This document shows positions 7,637 through 16,083 of a stretch of DNA of 64,000 bases, piece after piece. The position numbers and the translations under genes were made by a program. Where the stretch lies: positions 1-64,000 of the forward strand of contig DATJBF010000077.1 in the NCBI GenBank assembly GCA_035515475.1, given 5' to 3'. The first letter of the stretch is position 1. Every line of letters starts with the position of its first letter. This DNA comes from DATJBF01 sp035515475. GTDB taxonomy: Bacteria; Verrucomicrobiota; Verrucomicrobiia; Palsa-1439. Under the pieces are notes generated by a model. The model ran no database searches. It was not told the DNA's origin and saw only the letters and a list, made by a program, of their open reading frames with translations.

Positions 7637-8377
7637 CTACGCAAATTCGCGGTTGGCCTGCTCCAGCGTCTCGAAGCTGCCGATGTCGAGCCATTGGCCG
7701 TGGATTTCGTGAGCGTAGACAGGCTGGCGCTGGTAGAGCCAGGCAATGAGGCGACCCGGCTGGTCCGGGCTGTGGCCTTCTTTCACATACTCATCGATCC
7801 GGGGCAGAACGGCACGCGGATAGTAGTACACACACATGGCGGCCAGCGTCGTCCGGGGTTGCGGCGGCTTTTCGACGAACTCGGTGATCTGACCGCTGTT
7901 GTCCACCGAGACGTTTCCATATTTCTTCATCTGTTCGAGGTCGCCCACATCGTACACGCCGAGGGTCGGCCCGTGGTTGGTGGCGAACGCGGCAAATTCC
8001 GTCAGCGACGCCTTGAACAAATTGTCGCCGCCGATGACGAGCAGGTCGTCGGCAACCTTCTGCGAGTCGACGACCAGCTTGATGTCGCCGATGGCCCCGA
8101 GCTTGTTGCTGTCGTCGGTCGAGTGATCGTTGACCACGGTGATCGGCGGACAATTCGGGTGGCGCTTCCGGTATCCCGCTGCCCACACCCCAAAATCCCG
8201 GGCGAACTTCTCATTGGTGACAATGAAGATGTGGTCAAGTTCGCGAACGCCTTCGGTGGTCGCCAGCACGTGTTCGATCATCGGTCGTCCCGCCACTTCA
8301 AGCAACGGTTTCGCCCGGTTCTTGGTCAGTGGATACAACCGCGTCGCGTACCCGGCGGCTAAAATGAGAAGCTTCAT
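7637..8377 (-). CDS. Sugar-phosphate nucleotidyltransferase
   Basis: A 246-residue enzyme of the glucose-1-phosphate thymidylyl/uridylyl/mannosyl-transferase type, which makes NDP-sugars for cell-surface polysaccharides. The N-terminal nucleotide-binding signature is MKLLILAAGYATRLYPLT with the catalytic Lys following (NRAKPLLEVAGRP). GGDNLF (about residues 116-121) supplies the metal-binding Asp, and FVEKP follows near 165. It lacks the C-terminal left-handed helix domain of bifunctional enzymes. It closes the cluster with the PTS and LPS-export genes and starts 36 bases after ptsI. The exact sugar cannot be told from the sequence. Confidence 0.88.
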   Translation of the reverse strand: MKLLILAAGYATRLYPLTKNRAKPLLEVAGRPMIEHVLATTEGVRELDHIFIVTNEKFARDFGVWAAGYRKRHPNCPPITVVNDHSTDDSNKLGAIGDIKLVVDSQKVADDLLVIGGDNLFKASLTEFAAFATNHGPTLGVYDVGDLEQMKKYGNVSVDNSGQITEFVEKPPQPRTTLAAMCVYYYPRAVLPRIDEYVKEGHSPDQPGRLIAWLYQRQPVYAHEIHGQWLDIGSFETLEQANREFA

Positions 8378-8412
8378 CGGGTCGTGTCGTCCTCGGAATC
8401 AGGATTTGGCGT

Positions 8413-10164
8413 TCAGCCGAGCAAATCGGGATCGACGCGTTGCAGCAGCGCATTGAGCATGGCGAGGACTTCGCGGCCCGAATTCGTGTGCAGCGAGGCG
8501 GCCGCCAATTCCTGGGCCTCGCTCAGTTTCAGGCGACGGATCACTTCCTTCACGCGCGGCAGGCTGGACGAAGCGGCACTCAACTCGTCGATGCCCATGC
8601 CCAGAAGCAACGGGGTGAACAGCGGTTCGCCCGCGATTTCGCCGCAGACGCCGACCCAGATGCCGTTGTTGTGCGCCGCCTCGACGACGGCGCGAATGAG
8701 CCGCAGAATCGCGGGATGCGTCGGCTCGTACAGGCTGGCGACCTTCTCGTTCACCCGGTCGACGGCCATCGTGTATTGAATGAGATCGTTGGAGCCGATG
8801 CTGAAAAAGTCCACCTCGGACGCAATCATCTCGGCGGTGAGCGCCGCCGATGGAATCTCAATCATCGCGCCGACGTGAATGTCCTTGTCGAACGGGATGC
8901 GTTCCTTTTTCAGGTCGGACATGACCTGGCGCAGGATTTCGTTCGCTTGCACGACCTCGGCCACGCCGCTGATCATCGGGTACATGATTTTGACGTTGCC
9001 CTCGGCGCTGGCGCGGAGGATGGCCCGAAGTTGCGCCTCGAAGATGTCGACGTTAGCCAGGCAGAACCGGATTGCACGGAACCCGAGGAACGGATTGATC
9101 TCGGGCGGAGTCTCGTCCTCGCTGCGAAACTTGTCGCCGCCGATGTCGAGCGTGCGGATGATGACCGAATGCGGTTTCACAGCGCGGGCGACCTCGACGT
9201 ATTTCTCGTACTGCTCCTGTTCGCTGGGGAAATCTTTGCGGCTGAGATAGAGAAACTCGGTGCGGAAAAGTCCGATGCCTTCGGCTCCCGCGGCCAACAC
9301 CGCCGGCACATCGGCGGGGAGTTCGATGTTGCCCGACAGGGCCACTCGATGTCCGTCGAGGGTCTGGGCGGGCAAATCGTGCAGCGCGGACAGACGGTCC
9401 TGCACGCTCTGGCGTTTGACCTCGAGTTGGCCATAGACGTACAGCGTTTGCTCGGTCGGCTCAACGATCAGCGTGCCGCTATAACCGTCGAGGATCGCGG
9501 CCTGGCCGTCGTGCACGTACTGACTGAGATTGCGAAGGCCGACGACCGCCGGCAGATTCATTGACCGGGCCACGATGGCCGTGTGCGACGTGTGGCTGCC
9601 CACGTCGGTGGCAAACCCGCAGACGTGTTGGCGGTCCAGGGACGTGGTGTCCGACGGCGCGAGGTCGTGCGCGACCACGATGGTATCGGGCGGCAGGTGC
9701 GTCAACGCCCGATGTTCCTGCCCGAGCAGATTGCGAACGATGCGGCGGGTGACATCCTGGACGTCGGCGGCCCGCTCGCGCAGGAACTCGTCGGGCAACT
9801 GGGCCAGCGTGGTGACGTATTTGCGGGCCACGTCGTGGAAGATGAACTCGACGTTCTTGTGTTCGTTCTCGAGACGCGTGGTCACCGGCTCGATGAGCGC
9901 GGGATCTTCCGTAATCGAGAGGTGAACGTCGAGAATGCTGGACGGCGTGCTGGAGCCGATGCCGGAGGCGATGCGCTCCTGGAGTTGGTGCAACTGTTCG
10001 CGCGTTTTGATCAGGGCCTGCTCGAAGCGCGTGATCTCCTGCGGCACGTCCTCAGGCGGGACGTCGTACTGCGGGACTGTTTCCTCGGCAATGCAGTGAA
10101 CATAGATCTTGCCGTGGACGACGCCCGGCGATACGCCAATGCCTCGGAAGGTGCGTTCTGCCAT
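8413..10164 (-). CDS. ptsI: PTS enzyme I (PEP-protein phosphotransferase)
   Basis: A 583-residue cytoplasmic enzyme that takes phosphate from phosphoenolpyruvate onto a histidine and passes it to HPr. The phosphorylation site lies in SHTSHTAIVAR (His194). The PEP-binding barrel follows, with GIGLFRTEFLYL, IIRTLDIGGDK, NPFLGFRAIRF and the C-terminal GVCGEIAG. The length is usual for the family (about 570-590). It follows ptsH by 12 bases. No sugar permease (EIIBC) is encoded nearby. With HPr kinase upstream, a regulatory phosphorelay is as plausible as sugar uptake. Confidence 0.96.
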   Translation of the reverse strand: MAERTFRGIGVSPGVVHGKIYVHCIAEETVPQYDVPPEDVPQEITRFEQALIKTREQLHQLQERIASGIGSSTPSSILDVHLSITEDPALIEPVTTRLENEHKNVEFIFHDVARKYVTTLAQLPDEFLRERAADVQDVTRRIVRNLLGQEHRALTHLPPDTIVVAHDLAPSDTTSLDRQHVCGFATDVGSHTSHTAIVARSMNLPAVVGLRNLSQYVHDGQAAILDGYSGTLIVEPTEQTLYVYGQLEVKRQSVQDRLSALHDLPAQTLDGHRVALSGNIELPADVPAVLAAGAEGIGLFRTEFLYLSRKDFPSEQEQYEKYVEVARAVKPHSVIIRTLDIGGDKFRSEDETPPEINPFLGFRAIRFCLANVDIFEAQLRAILRASAEGNVKIMYPMISGVAEVVQANEILRQVMSDLKKERIPFDKDIHVGAMIEIPSAALTAEMIASEVDFFSIGSNDLIQYTMAVDRVNEKVASLYEPTHPAILRLIRAVVEAAHNNGIWVGVCGEIAGEPLFTPLLLGMGIDELSAASSSLPRVKEVIRRLKLSEAQELAAASLHTNSGREVLAMLNALLQRVDPDLLG

Positions 10165-10176
10165 AGTGCAGCCTGT

Positions 10177-10482
10177 TTATTCCTCGTCGAACTTGCGCTG
10201 AAACAACGACTCCAACTCGCGCACGGCCACTTCCGCGTCGCGGCCCGTGGCGGTGATGACCAGCGTCGACCCCTGTCCCGCGGCCAGCATCATCAACCCC
10301 ATGATGCTCTTTCCGTTGACCTGCTCGCCGTCCTTCTCGACCAGGATGTCGCTCTCGAATCGGTTGGCGACCTTGACGAACATCGCCGCGGGGCGCGCGT
10401 GCACGCCGAGCTTGTTGGTCACTTTGACCTCCCGACTCGCCGACTTGGCGGCGCCCGGTTCCGCTTTCCGTGAAACCATCAT
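10177..10482 (-). CDS. ptsH: HPr phosphocarrier protein
   Basis: A 101-residue HPr. The EI-dependent site is LGVHARPA (His28) and the HPr-kinase site is GKSIMGLM (Ser59). Both are intact, so this protein can be a substrate of enzyme I and of the HPr kinase encoded just upstream. The protein carries about 13 extra residues before the usual start of the HPr fold, so either the fold has an N-terminal extension or translation begins later. It lies between hprK and ptsI on the same strand. Confidence 0.95.
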   Translation of the reverse strand: MMVSRKAEPGAAKSASREVKVTNKLGVHARPAAMFVKVANRFESDILVEKDGEQVNGKSIMGLMMLAAGQGSTLVITATGRDAEVAVRELESLFQRKFDEE

Positions 10483-10498
10483 GGCTCCGTGCGCCGGC

Positions 10499-11464
10499 TC
10501 ACAGCGGCGTGCGCATCCGTTCGATCAGCCGTTCGTTAAACTCGCGCGCGGCGTTGTGACCGAGGCTCTTCAGTTTCTGGTCCAACGCCGCCACCTGGAT
10601 CAACCGGGCAATATCACGTCCCGGCCGGACGGGAATGATCACGTGCGGCAACTCGATTCCCAGGATGTTGTACGTCTGCCGTTCGATGCCGATGCGGTCG
10701 ACCTCCTGCATCTTGCTCCAGTCCATCAAGGTGACCACCAGGTTCAGATTCTTCTCGGGCCGCACACTGGAGACGCCGAACACCGCGGGCACGTTGATGA
10801 TCCCCAGCCCGCGGATTTCCATGTGATAGCGCGTCGTCTCGGACGAGGTCCCGATCAGTTCGCGGCCTTCGAAGAGGCGGATCCGGGTGATGTCGTCGCT
10901 GACGAGGCTGTAGCCGCGCTCCAGCAACGCCAGCACGCTCTCGCTCTTGCCGACGCCGCTCTCGCCGCGAATGAGTACCCCGATGCCCAAGATGTCCACC
11001 ATCGATCCGTGCTCGCTGATCTGCGGCGCGAACTCCATCTCCAGCGCGATGGTCGCGGCGTTGATGAACCGCATCGTGATGATCCGGGTCTTGAACAGCG
11101 GGACCTGGTAGTCGTCGCACTTCTGCTGGACGAGTGGGGGCGGGTTGACGTTGCGCGCGAAGATCAGGCAGGGGATCTTCGCCTTGAGCATCCGCTCGAT
11201 GCGTTTGGCAGCCTCGGTTTCGCCGAGTGATTTCAGGAACGACCACTCGGCGCCACCGAGCACCTGCACGCGTTTCATGGCGAAATACTTGAAGAACCCC
11301 GCCAGCGCCAGACCGGGACGGTTGACCGAGCCTTCCTGGATCGTGCGCGACAAGCCGGCGCCACCCGCAATCAGCTTGAGCTGCAGCTTCTCCGCGTGAT
11401 TGAGGTAAAACCGCTCGACCGTAACGGTCGGGATCGACGATGTCGGTGTACTCATGGCGCTCAC
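10499..11464 (-). CDS. hprK: HPr kinase/phosphorylase
   Basis: A 321-residue bifunctional enzyme that phosphorylates and dephosphorylates the regulatory serine of HPr. The catalytic His-Gly lies in SEHGSMVDI (His152), the Walker A loop GESGVGKS is at 167-174, and the family signature EIRGLGIINVP follows. The ATG overlaps the lptB stop by four bases (11464-11461), so its synthesis is coupled to the LPS export ATPase. HPrK is typical of Firmicutes but is also found in PVC bacteria and many Proteobacteria. Confidence 0.95.
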   Translation of the reverse strand: MSAMSTPTSSIPTVTVERFYLNHAEKLQLKLIAGGAGLSRTIQEGSVNRPGLALAGFFKYFAMKRVQVLGGAEWSFLKSLGETEAAKRIERMLKAKIPCLIFARNVNPPPLVQQKCDDYQVPLFKTRIITMRFINAATIALEMEFAPQISEHGSMVDILGIGVLIRGESGVGKSESVLALLERGYSLVSDDITRIRLFEGRELIGTSSETTRYHMEIRGLGIINVPAVFGVSSVRPEKNLNLVVTLMDWSKMQEVDRIGIERQTYNILGIELPHVIIPVRPGRDIARLIQVAALDQKLKSLGHNAAREFNERLIERMRTPL

Positions 11465-12198
11465 ATGCTGAATTCTGGGCCCAAATAAATCTCCCGGCTG
11501 TGCGGGTCGTTGATCAAAAAATCGCTGGTTCCTTCCCGCACCACCTTGCCGCGGTTGATCAAGTAAGCGCGATCGACGATCCGCAACGTCTCGCGGACGT
11601 TGTGATCGGTCAGAAGAATGCCCAGCCCCTTGCGCTTCAACCCGGCGATGATCTGCTGCACCTCGTACACCGCAATCGGATCCACCCCGCTGAACGGTTC
11701 GTCCAGCAACATCAGTTTCGGCCCCGTCACGAGGGCGCGCGTGATTTCCAGCCTCCGTCGCTCGCCGCCGCTCAGGGTGTACGCTTTGTTCTTCGCCAAC
11801 GCCTTAATATCCAGTTCCTCCAGCAAATAATCCAGACGAAAGTGCCGTTCCTCGTCGGTCAGCGGCAGGGTCTCCAAAATCGCCAGAATGTTTTCCTCGA
11901 CCGTCAACTTGCGGAACACGCTCGGTTCTTGCGACAGATAGCCGATACCGGCCCGCGCCCGTTTGTGCATCGGTTTGCGCGTCACGTCCCGGCCGTCGAA
12001 GAACACCTTGCCCCCGTTCGGTTTCACCAAGCCAACGGTCATGTAGAACGTCGTCGTCTTTCCCGCACCGTTCGGCCCGAGCAACCCGACCACCTCGCCG
12101 GCCTTGACGTTGATGTCCACGCCGTCCACGACGCGCCGCCCGCCGTAGATTTTGACCAGTCCCTCCGTGCGCAACAGGACGTTGTTGTCAGAACTCAT
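11461..12198 (-). CDS. lptB: LPS export ABC transporter ATPase LptB
   Basis: A 245-residue ATPase that powers lipopolysaccharide extraction from the inner membrane by the LptB2FG complex. Walker A is GPNGAGKTT, the signature is LSGGERRR, and Walker B with switch is LMLLDEPFSGVDP. The family-typical stretch YLSQEPSVFRKLTVEEN is present. I chose the ATG at 12198 (MSSDNNVLLRTEGLVKIYGG) because the longer open frame up to 12432 runs through a palindromic repeat and a promoter. lptF and lptG are not in the window. Confidence 0.95.
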   Translation of the reverse strand: MSSDNNVLLRTEGLVKIYGGRRVVDGVDINVKAGEVVGLLGPNGAGKTTTFYMTVGLVKPNGGKVFFDGRDVTRKPMHKRARAGIGYLSQEPSVFRKLTVEENILAILETLPLTDEERHFRLDYLLEELDIKALAKNKAYTLSGGERRRLEITRALVTGPKLMLLDEPFSGVDPIAVYEVQQIIAGLKRKGLGILLTDHNVRETLRIVDRAYLINRGKVVREGTSDFLINDPHSREIYLGPEFSM

Positions 12199-12212
12199 CC
12201 GAGAAATCTGTT

Positions 12213-12274
12213 GGTGGCACGGGCGTCCCTGCCCGTGTACTCCACTGAGCACTGGCACGGGGGCCTGTGCCACC
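12213..12274. repeat. Dispersed-type palindrome in the lptB leader
   Basis: GGTGGCACGGGC (12213-12224) pairs with GCCTGTGCCACC (12263-12274), with one mismatch. A second stem, CACGGGC/GCCCGTG, lies inside the left part. It is placed between the lptB promoter and its start codon, so it would be in the 5' leader RNA. Confidence 0.6.
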
Positions 12275-12310
12275 ATGACCTGAGAGAACACCCTCGATTC
12301 ATTGCGCCGG

Positions 12311-12338
12311 AGTGTAGCAGAATCAGCCCCGGTGACAA
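12311..12338 (-). promoter_or_regulatory. Promoter for lptB-hprK-pts
   Basis: On the minus strand: TTGTCA (12338-12333), a 16-base spacer ending TGC, then TACACT (12316-12311). It lies about 112 bases before the lptB ATG and has the same form as the lptC promoter at 13528-13555. Confidence 0.65.
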
Positions 12339-12394
12339 GCGCAGCAGGATCGAAGCGGAACTTTACGTGGCAGGCGGCGTCGGAGGCGGATGCA

Positions 12395-12997
12395 CTACTC
12401 CTTCTTCCGTTGCTCTTCGGGATAGATAACAAGGCGCGTGCGGTTCGTCTCGGCCGGGCCGGCGATCACGTCCATCTTCTGCGAGCCGCGCCAGAACGTA
12501 ATCTTCAGGCCGGTGACGACGCCGTCGGGCGATTCGACGCGCGGACTGCCGGTGAGCACGACGCGTCCGTCCTCGGCGGTGTACTCGGCGTGTTCGCTGT
12601 TGGACTTCTTGTTATCGGGAGTGGTGATGACCACGGCGCCGTCGGCGATGATCTTCTGCACCGAGCGGTTCATGTTCGTGCCCGCGGCCGTGACGATGTT
12701 CGTGCCGCCGAAGAACACGGTCATTTTGTCGGCGCGGACCGTCATGCGCGGATCGACGGCCAGCACGTTGCCCTCGAACGTGCCCACGTTGTGCAGGTAA
12801 TCGGCCTGCAGGTGTTCGCTCGTCACGATGGTGGGCTCGTTGGTCGAGGCCGCGATCGGAAGCGGAGCCGGGGTGGCCGCGCCGGTTGCCGCTGCGTTCG
12901 TTGCGGCTGGCGGTGGATTGGTAACGGCGTCTTGGGCGGGCGCGGTCGGCCGCAGCGCCAGTGCTGCAATCAGTAGGACGAAGCCCGTTTTGTTCAT
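12395..12997 (-). CDS. lptA: LptA/OstA-like LPS transport protein
   Basis: A 200-residue exported protein of the OstA/LptA family, whose periplasmic beta-jellyroll carries LPS between membranes. The signal peptide is about residues 1-21 (ending PTAPAQ). A proline/alanine-rich linker follows, then the jellyroll region with TSEHLQADYLHNVGTFEGNV and repeated short strands. The ATG at 12997 overlaps the upstream gene's stop by four bases. Its place between an LptC-like gene and lptB matches the classical lptC-lptA-lptB order. Confidence 0.85.
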   Translation of the reverse strand: MNKTGFVLLIAALALRPTAPAQDAVTNPPPAATNAAATGAATPAPLPIAASTNEPTIVTSEHLQADYLHNVGTFEGNVLAVDPRMTVRADKMTVFFGGTNIVTAAGTNMNRSVQKIIADGAVVITTPDNKKSNSEHAEYTAEDGRVVLTGSPRVESPDGVVTGLKITFWRGSQKMDVIAGPAETNRTRLVIYPEEQRKKE

Positions 12998-13503
12998 GGC
13001 TGCTTCTGTTGGGTTCCGAAAAGTTGTTGTCCGTTGGTGATGATGACACAGACGTTGCTGCGAATCACCATCGACGATGTGTTGCCGTCCCACTCGCCGC
13101 CAATGCCGGTCAGCACCATGTTTTCACGGTCGATGCGGACGTGATCGTCGGTGGTGGCGTGGTTGTTGGCGCGATCCAGCAGGCAGGTTGGCGAACTGAA
13201 CACCATATCCACCTTGTTGCTCGTGTAGAATTCCGCGCGGGCATTCTGGATGTCCATCAGTCCGTCGGGCCGAATCACGGCGCGTTCGCCATCGAGCTTC
13301 CACTTCAAGTTGCCATTCTCGTCGCGGTCGGGCACTTCGAATTTCTCGATGTAGCCCGACGCGGCCGTGCCCTCGCTTCTGACGGCGTTGGTTCCGCTGG
13401 GAGCGGGGCTGGCCAGCTTGTTCGTATCCGTGGAATCGGCGTGCGCCAACCCTGCGCCGCAGATCAACGCGGCGGCGACGGTAATTAGAGGACCAGACTT
13501 CAT
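12994..13503 (-). CDS. lptC: LptC-like LPS export protein
   Basis: A 169-residue protein with a cleavable signal peptide (ends AGLAHA) and an OstA/LptC-type beta-jellyroll containing YIEKFEVPDRDENGNLKWKL, then a strand pattern with ARAEFYTSNKVDM. In the LPS pathway LptC passes LPS from the LptB2FG extractor to LptA. Family LptC proteins are usually anchored by a single helix; here the N-terminus looks cleavable, so it might be free in the periplasm. The assignment rests on weak motifs plus the position before lptA. Confidence 0.75.
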   Translation of the reverse strand: MKSGPLITVAAALICGAGLAHADSTDTNKLASPAPSGTNAVRSEGTAASGYIEKFEVPDRDENGNLKWKLDGERAVIRPDGLMDIQNARAEFYTSNKVDMVFSSPTCLLDRANNHATTDDHVRIDRENMVLTGIGGEWDGNTSSMVIRSNVCVIITNGQQLFGTQQKQP

Positions 13504-13527
13504 ACTCAAGTTTCGCTGTCGCCGGGC

Positions 13528-13555
13528 AGTGTAACAGAACCGGCCACACTGACAA
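13528..13555 (-). promoter_or_regulatory. Promoter for lptC-lptA
   Basis: On the minus strand: TTGTCA (13555-13550), a 16-base spacer, TACACT (13533-13528) preceded by TGT. It is 24 bases upstream of the lptC ATG. Confidence 0.7.
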
Positions 13556-13570
13556 GGGACAGACACGGCA

Positions 13571-14470
13571 TCATCGGAAGCGTTCGAGAAAGATCTCGAG
13601 TTGCGCGGGCCAATTGGTGACATCGCCTCCGTTGACGCCCAGGCCGAACCCGTGTTTGCCGGTTTCGTACAGGTGCAACTCGGCGGGCACGCCGGCCTGC
13701 CGACAGGCGTCTGCGAACATGATCGAGTTCGTGACCGGCACGCTCGTATCGTCGCGCGCGTGCACGAGAAACGTCGCGGGCGTCTCCTTGGTTACGAGCT
13801 TCTCGCATGAGAACTGGGCCCGGAGTTGTTCCGAGGCGCCGCGGCCCAGCAGGTTGGTGCACGAGCCCACATGCGTCGAGGTCACCAGGCTGATCACCGG
13901 ATAAGCCAACACACAGAAATCGGGTCGACAGGAAACGCGCTGGTCGGCCTGTATCGGACTGGGGACCGGATCGGTAAACTTGGTGGTGACGCAAGCCGCC
14001 AAGTGTCCGCCGGCGGAGAACCCCAGGATGCCCACGCGGTTTGTCCGGATGCCGAATTCAGCGGCTCGCTCGCGCAACAAACGAATTGCCCGTTGGGCGT
14101 CCAGTAGCGACACCAGGTGCCCGGAGGGAACTTGGTCGGGGGCGGGCAGTCGATACTTGAGCACCGCACCAGTCACGCCGCGGGCCTGCAACCAGCGGGC
14201 GACGTCGAGCCCTTCCTTGTCCCATGACAGGAATGCATACGATCCACCGGGGCAAATCACGACCGCCATGCCACTGTTGTGTCCCTGAGGCGGCGTGAAA
14301 ACGGTCAGGGTCGGCACGGTGATGTGGTAGATGTGACGATTCGGCGGCTGCTGGTCGGTCGGCATGATCCGTTCCGGCCGCGGATGGGCGACGCTCAACG
14401 GGGCCTCACCCGGCCAGAGACGGATTTCGGCTGGCGGAGGATTGATCGCGGCGGCGTCGACGGCGTTCAT
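13571..14470 (-). CDS. Alpha/beta hydrolase (esterase)
   Basis: A 299-residue esterase of the BD-FAE/acetylxylan-esterase-like group. The oxyanion-hole strand is VVICPGGSYAFLSWDKEG, the nucleophile elbow GFSAGGH, the acid Asp is in HARDDTSVP and the catalytic His in GKHGFGL. The early part (IRLWPGEAP) resembles carbohydrate esterases of PVC bacteria and Bacteroidetes. No signal peptide is visible from the ATG at 14470, and a longer open frame to 14521 overlaps kdsC. It is 17 bases after kdsC, so it may be cotranscribed. The substrate is unknown. Confidence 0.85.
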   Translation of the reverse strand: MNAVDAAAINPPPAEIRLWPGEAPLSVAHPRPERIMPTDQQPPNRHIYHITVPTLTVFTPPQGHNSGMAVVICPGGSYAFLSWDKEGLDVARWLQARGVTGAVLKYRLPAPDQVPSGHLVSLLDAQRAIRLLRERAAEFGIRTNRVGILGFSAGGHLAACVTTKFTDPVPSPIQADQRVSCRPDFCVLAYPVISLVTSTHVGSCTNLLGRGASEQLRAQFSCEKLVTKETPATFLVHARDDTSVPVTNSIMFADACRQAGVPAELHLYETGKHGFGLGVNGGDVTNWPAQLEIFLERFR

Positions 14471-14487
14471 TCTTGGCCCGGATGATT

Positions 14488-15024
14488 TCACGTCATGTAC
14501 TTGGCAATCGCTTTGTTCCACGAGCCCTGCGCTTTCAGGATCATTTCGATCACTTCGCGAACCGCTCCGTCACCGCCCCGGCGCCGCGTCACGTAATGCG
14601 CGACGCGTTTGACCTCGTCCATCGCGTTCGGCACCGCCACCGCGAGCCCGACCCGGCGCAGCACGGGCAAATCCACCAACTCATCACCGATGAAGGCGAT
14701 CTCGGCGTTGGTGAGATTGCGCCGGCGCTTGACCGTCTCGACCATCTCCATTTTATTCGTCGGTTTCTGCAATACGATCTTCACGCCCAAATCCGTGGCG
14801 CGTCGGGCCGTCGCCTTCGACGGCCGGCCTGAGATCAAACCGATCGTCAGCCCCACGCGTTGGGCCATGGCGATGCCGTGCCCGTCCTGGACATCGAACG
14901 TCTTGAACTCGTCGCCGTCGCTCGTGAAATGCAGTTTGCCGTCGGTCAGCACGCCGTCCACGTCCATGAGCAGACAGCGAACGCGCTTCAGGCGCCTGTT
15001 AAGAGACGGTTTCGTGGATTTCAC
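14488..15024 (-). CDS. kdsC: KDO-8-phosphate phosphatase
   Basis: About 178 residues, HAD superfamily, subclass C0. It removes the phosphate from Kdo-8-phosphate, the step after KdsA. The nucleophile motif is LLMDVDGVLTDG, motif II is ISGRPS, the conserved lysine is in VLQKPTNK, and motif IV is FIGDELVDLPVL. The start is uncertain: a GTG at 15024 inside the end of kdsA gives a normal length, and the frame stays open well into kdsA. The overlap with kdsA suggests translational coupling. Confidence 0.9.
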   Translation of the reverse strand: MKSTKPSLNRRLKRVRCLLMDVDGVLTDGKLHFTSDGDEFKTFDVQDGHGIAMAQRVGLTIGLISGRPSKATARRATDLGVKIVLQKPTNKMEMVETVKRRRNLTNAEIAFIGDELVDLPVLRRVGLAVAVPNAMDEVKRVAHYVTRRRGGDGAVREVIEMILKAQGSWNKAIAKYMT

Positions 15025-15823
15025 GCAAAGTTTCCAGCAAAGGTTTGACCGCGTGCAGGGGCAGTTGGCTGGCGGCGTCGCTGAGCGCCCTGTCGGGGCG
15101 CGGGTGCGCCTCGAAGAAGATGCCATCGCAGCCGGCCGCCACTGCCGCCCGGGCCAGCACCGGGGCCATCCGCCGGTCGCCGCCGGTTTCTTTGCCGCCG
15201 CGGCCGCCACCCGGCATCTGAACGCTGTGGGTGGCGTCGAACACGACGGGCCATCCGAACTCGCGCATGATCGCGATGGAGCGCATATCGGAGACGAGGT
15301 TGTTGTAGCCGAACGATGACCCGCGTTCGGTGAGGATGATGCTGCGTCCTCCGGCGGCTTTGATCTTGTCGATGACATTGCGCATGTCCCACGGCGCGAG
15401 GAACTGGCCTTTCTTCACGTTCAGGCAACGTTTCGTGCGCGCCGCAGCCTGGATGAGGTCGGTCTGACGACAGAGGAACGCGGGGATCTGCAGCACATCG
15501 GCGACTTCGGCCGCCGCCCAGCAGTGGCCAATCTCGTGTACATCGGTAAGGATCGGCAAACCGAATCGGCGCTTCACTTTCGCGAGAATCGCCAGCCCGC
15601 GTCTGAGGCCGGGCCCGCGGAAACTGTCACGAGCGGTGCGGTTGGCTTTGTCGTAGCTCGCTTTGAAGATCAGCGGTAGTCCCAGGTCGGCGCAGACTTC
15701 GGCGAGCGCTGCGGCGGTCTTCATCACCATCGCTTCGTTCTCGATGACGCACGGCCCGGCGATGACGAACAGCGGCGCGTTCTTCCCGCCGAGTGTGCGT
15801 TTGCCGACGCGAATGCTTTTCAT
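14999..15823 (-). CDS. kdsA: KDO-8-phosphate synthase
   Basis: A 274-residue cytoplasmic aldolase that condenses PEP with arabinose-5-phosphate to Kdo-8-phosphate for the LPS inner core. Signature parts are FVIAGPCVIE, KASYDKANRT, DVHEI, LKKGQ-like NVKKGQFLAPWDM and FDATHSVQMPGG. An Asn in the 'KANRT' region and a Cys in AGPC fit a metal-dependent form, but the class was not settled. The ATG at 15823 lies only eight bases after the -10 box, so the transcript may be leaderless. Confidence 0.96.
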   Translation of the reverse strand: MKSIRVGKRTLGGKNAPLFVIAGPCVIENEAMVMKTAAALAEVCADLGLPLIFKASYDKANRTARDSFRGPGLRRGLAILAKVKRRFGLPILTDVHEIGHCWAAAEVADVLQIPAFLCRQTDLIQAAARTKRCLNVKKGQFLAPWDMRNVIDKIKAAGGRSIILTERGSSFGYNNLVSDMRSIAIMREFGWPVVFDATHSVQMPGGGRGGKETGGDRRMAPVLARAAVAAGCDGIFFEAHPRPDRALSDAASQLPLHAVKPLLETLREIHETVS

Positions 15824-15831
15824 CGAGGCGG

Positions 15832-15859
15832 AGTGTAACAAAACAACAGTCGCAGGCAA
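15832..15859 (-). promoter_or_regulatory. Promoter for kdsA
   Basis: On the minus strand: TTGCCT (15859-15854), a 16-base spacer, TACACT (15837-15832) preceded by TGT. The box ends eight bases before the kdsA ATG. A degenerate copy of this region lies at 22816-22862. Confidence 0.65.
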
Positions 15860-16036
15860 GCGTTGCCATTGGTTGTGCCATTAGTTGCATCCCGTCGTCG
15901 GGCCGCGGTCTCCTGACGGAGCACGGTCCTTGACCGACAGTGTTCAGCGAGTTTCCCGGGATGAGCCCCGCGGTGATCGGCGGTGCGGTGTAGAAAATCG
16001 GACCAGATGTTGAAACCTCCCGGTTGATTTGCGCAT

Positions 16037-16052
16037 CTGACTGAACGGTCAA
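16037..16052 (+). promoter_or_regulatory. Putative TetR operator, upstream copy
   Basis: CTGACT (16037-16042), GAAC, GGTCAA (16047-16052). The right half and spacing match the perfect palindrome at 16716-16731. It lies 31 bases before the regulator's ATG, fitting autorepression. The rest of 15860-16036 shows no gene. Confidence 0.6.
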
Positions 16053-16083
16053 GTCGCAGAATTGTCAAACGGAGGGTCGCAGA

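Noticed and set aside
6941..8362. A 473-codon plus-strand open frame
   Set aside because: It runs antisense through the nucleotidyltransferase gene and owes its first part to the stop-free 21-bp repeat. No domain is recognisable.
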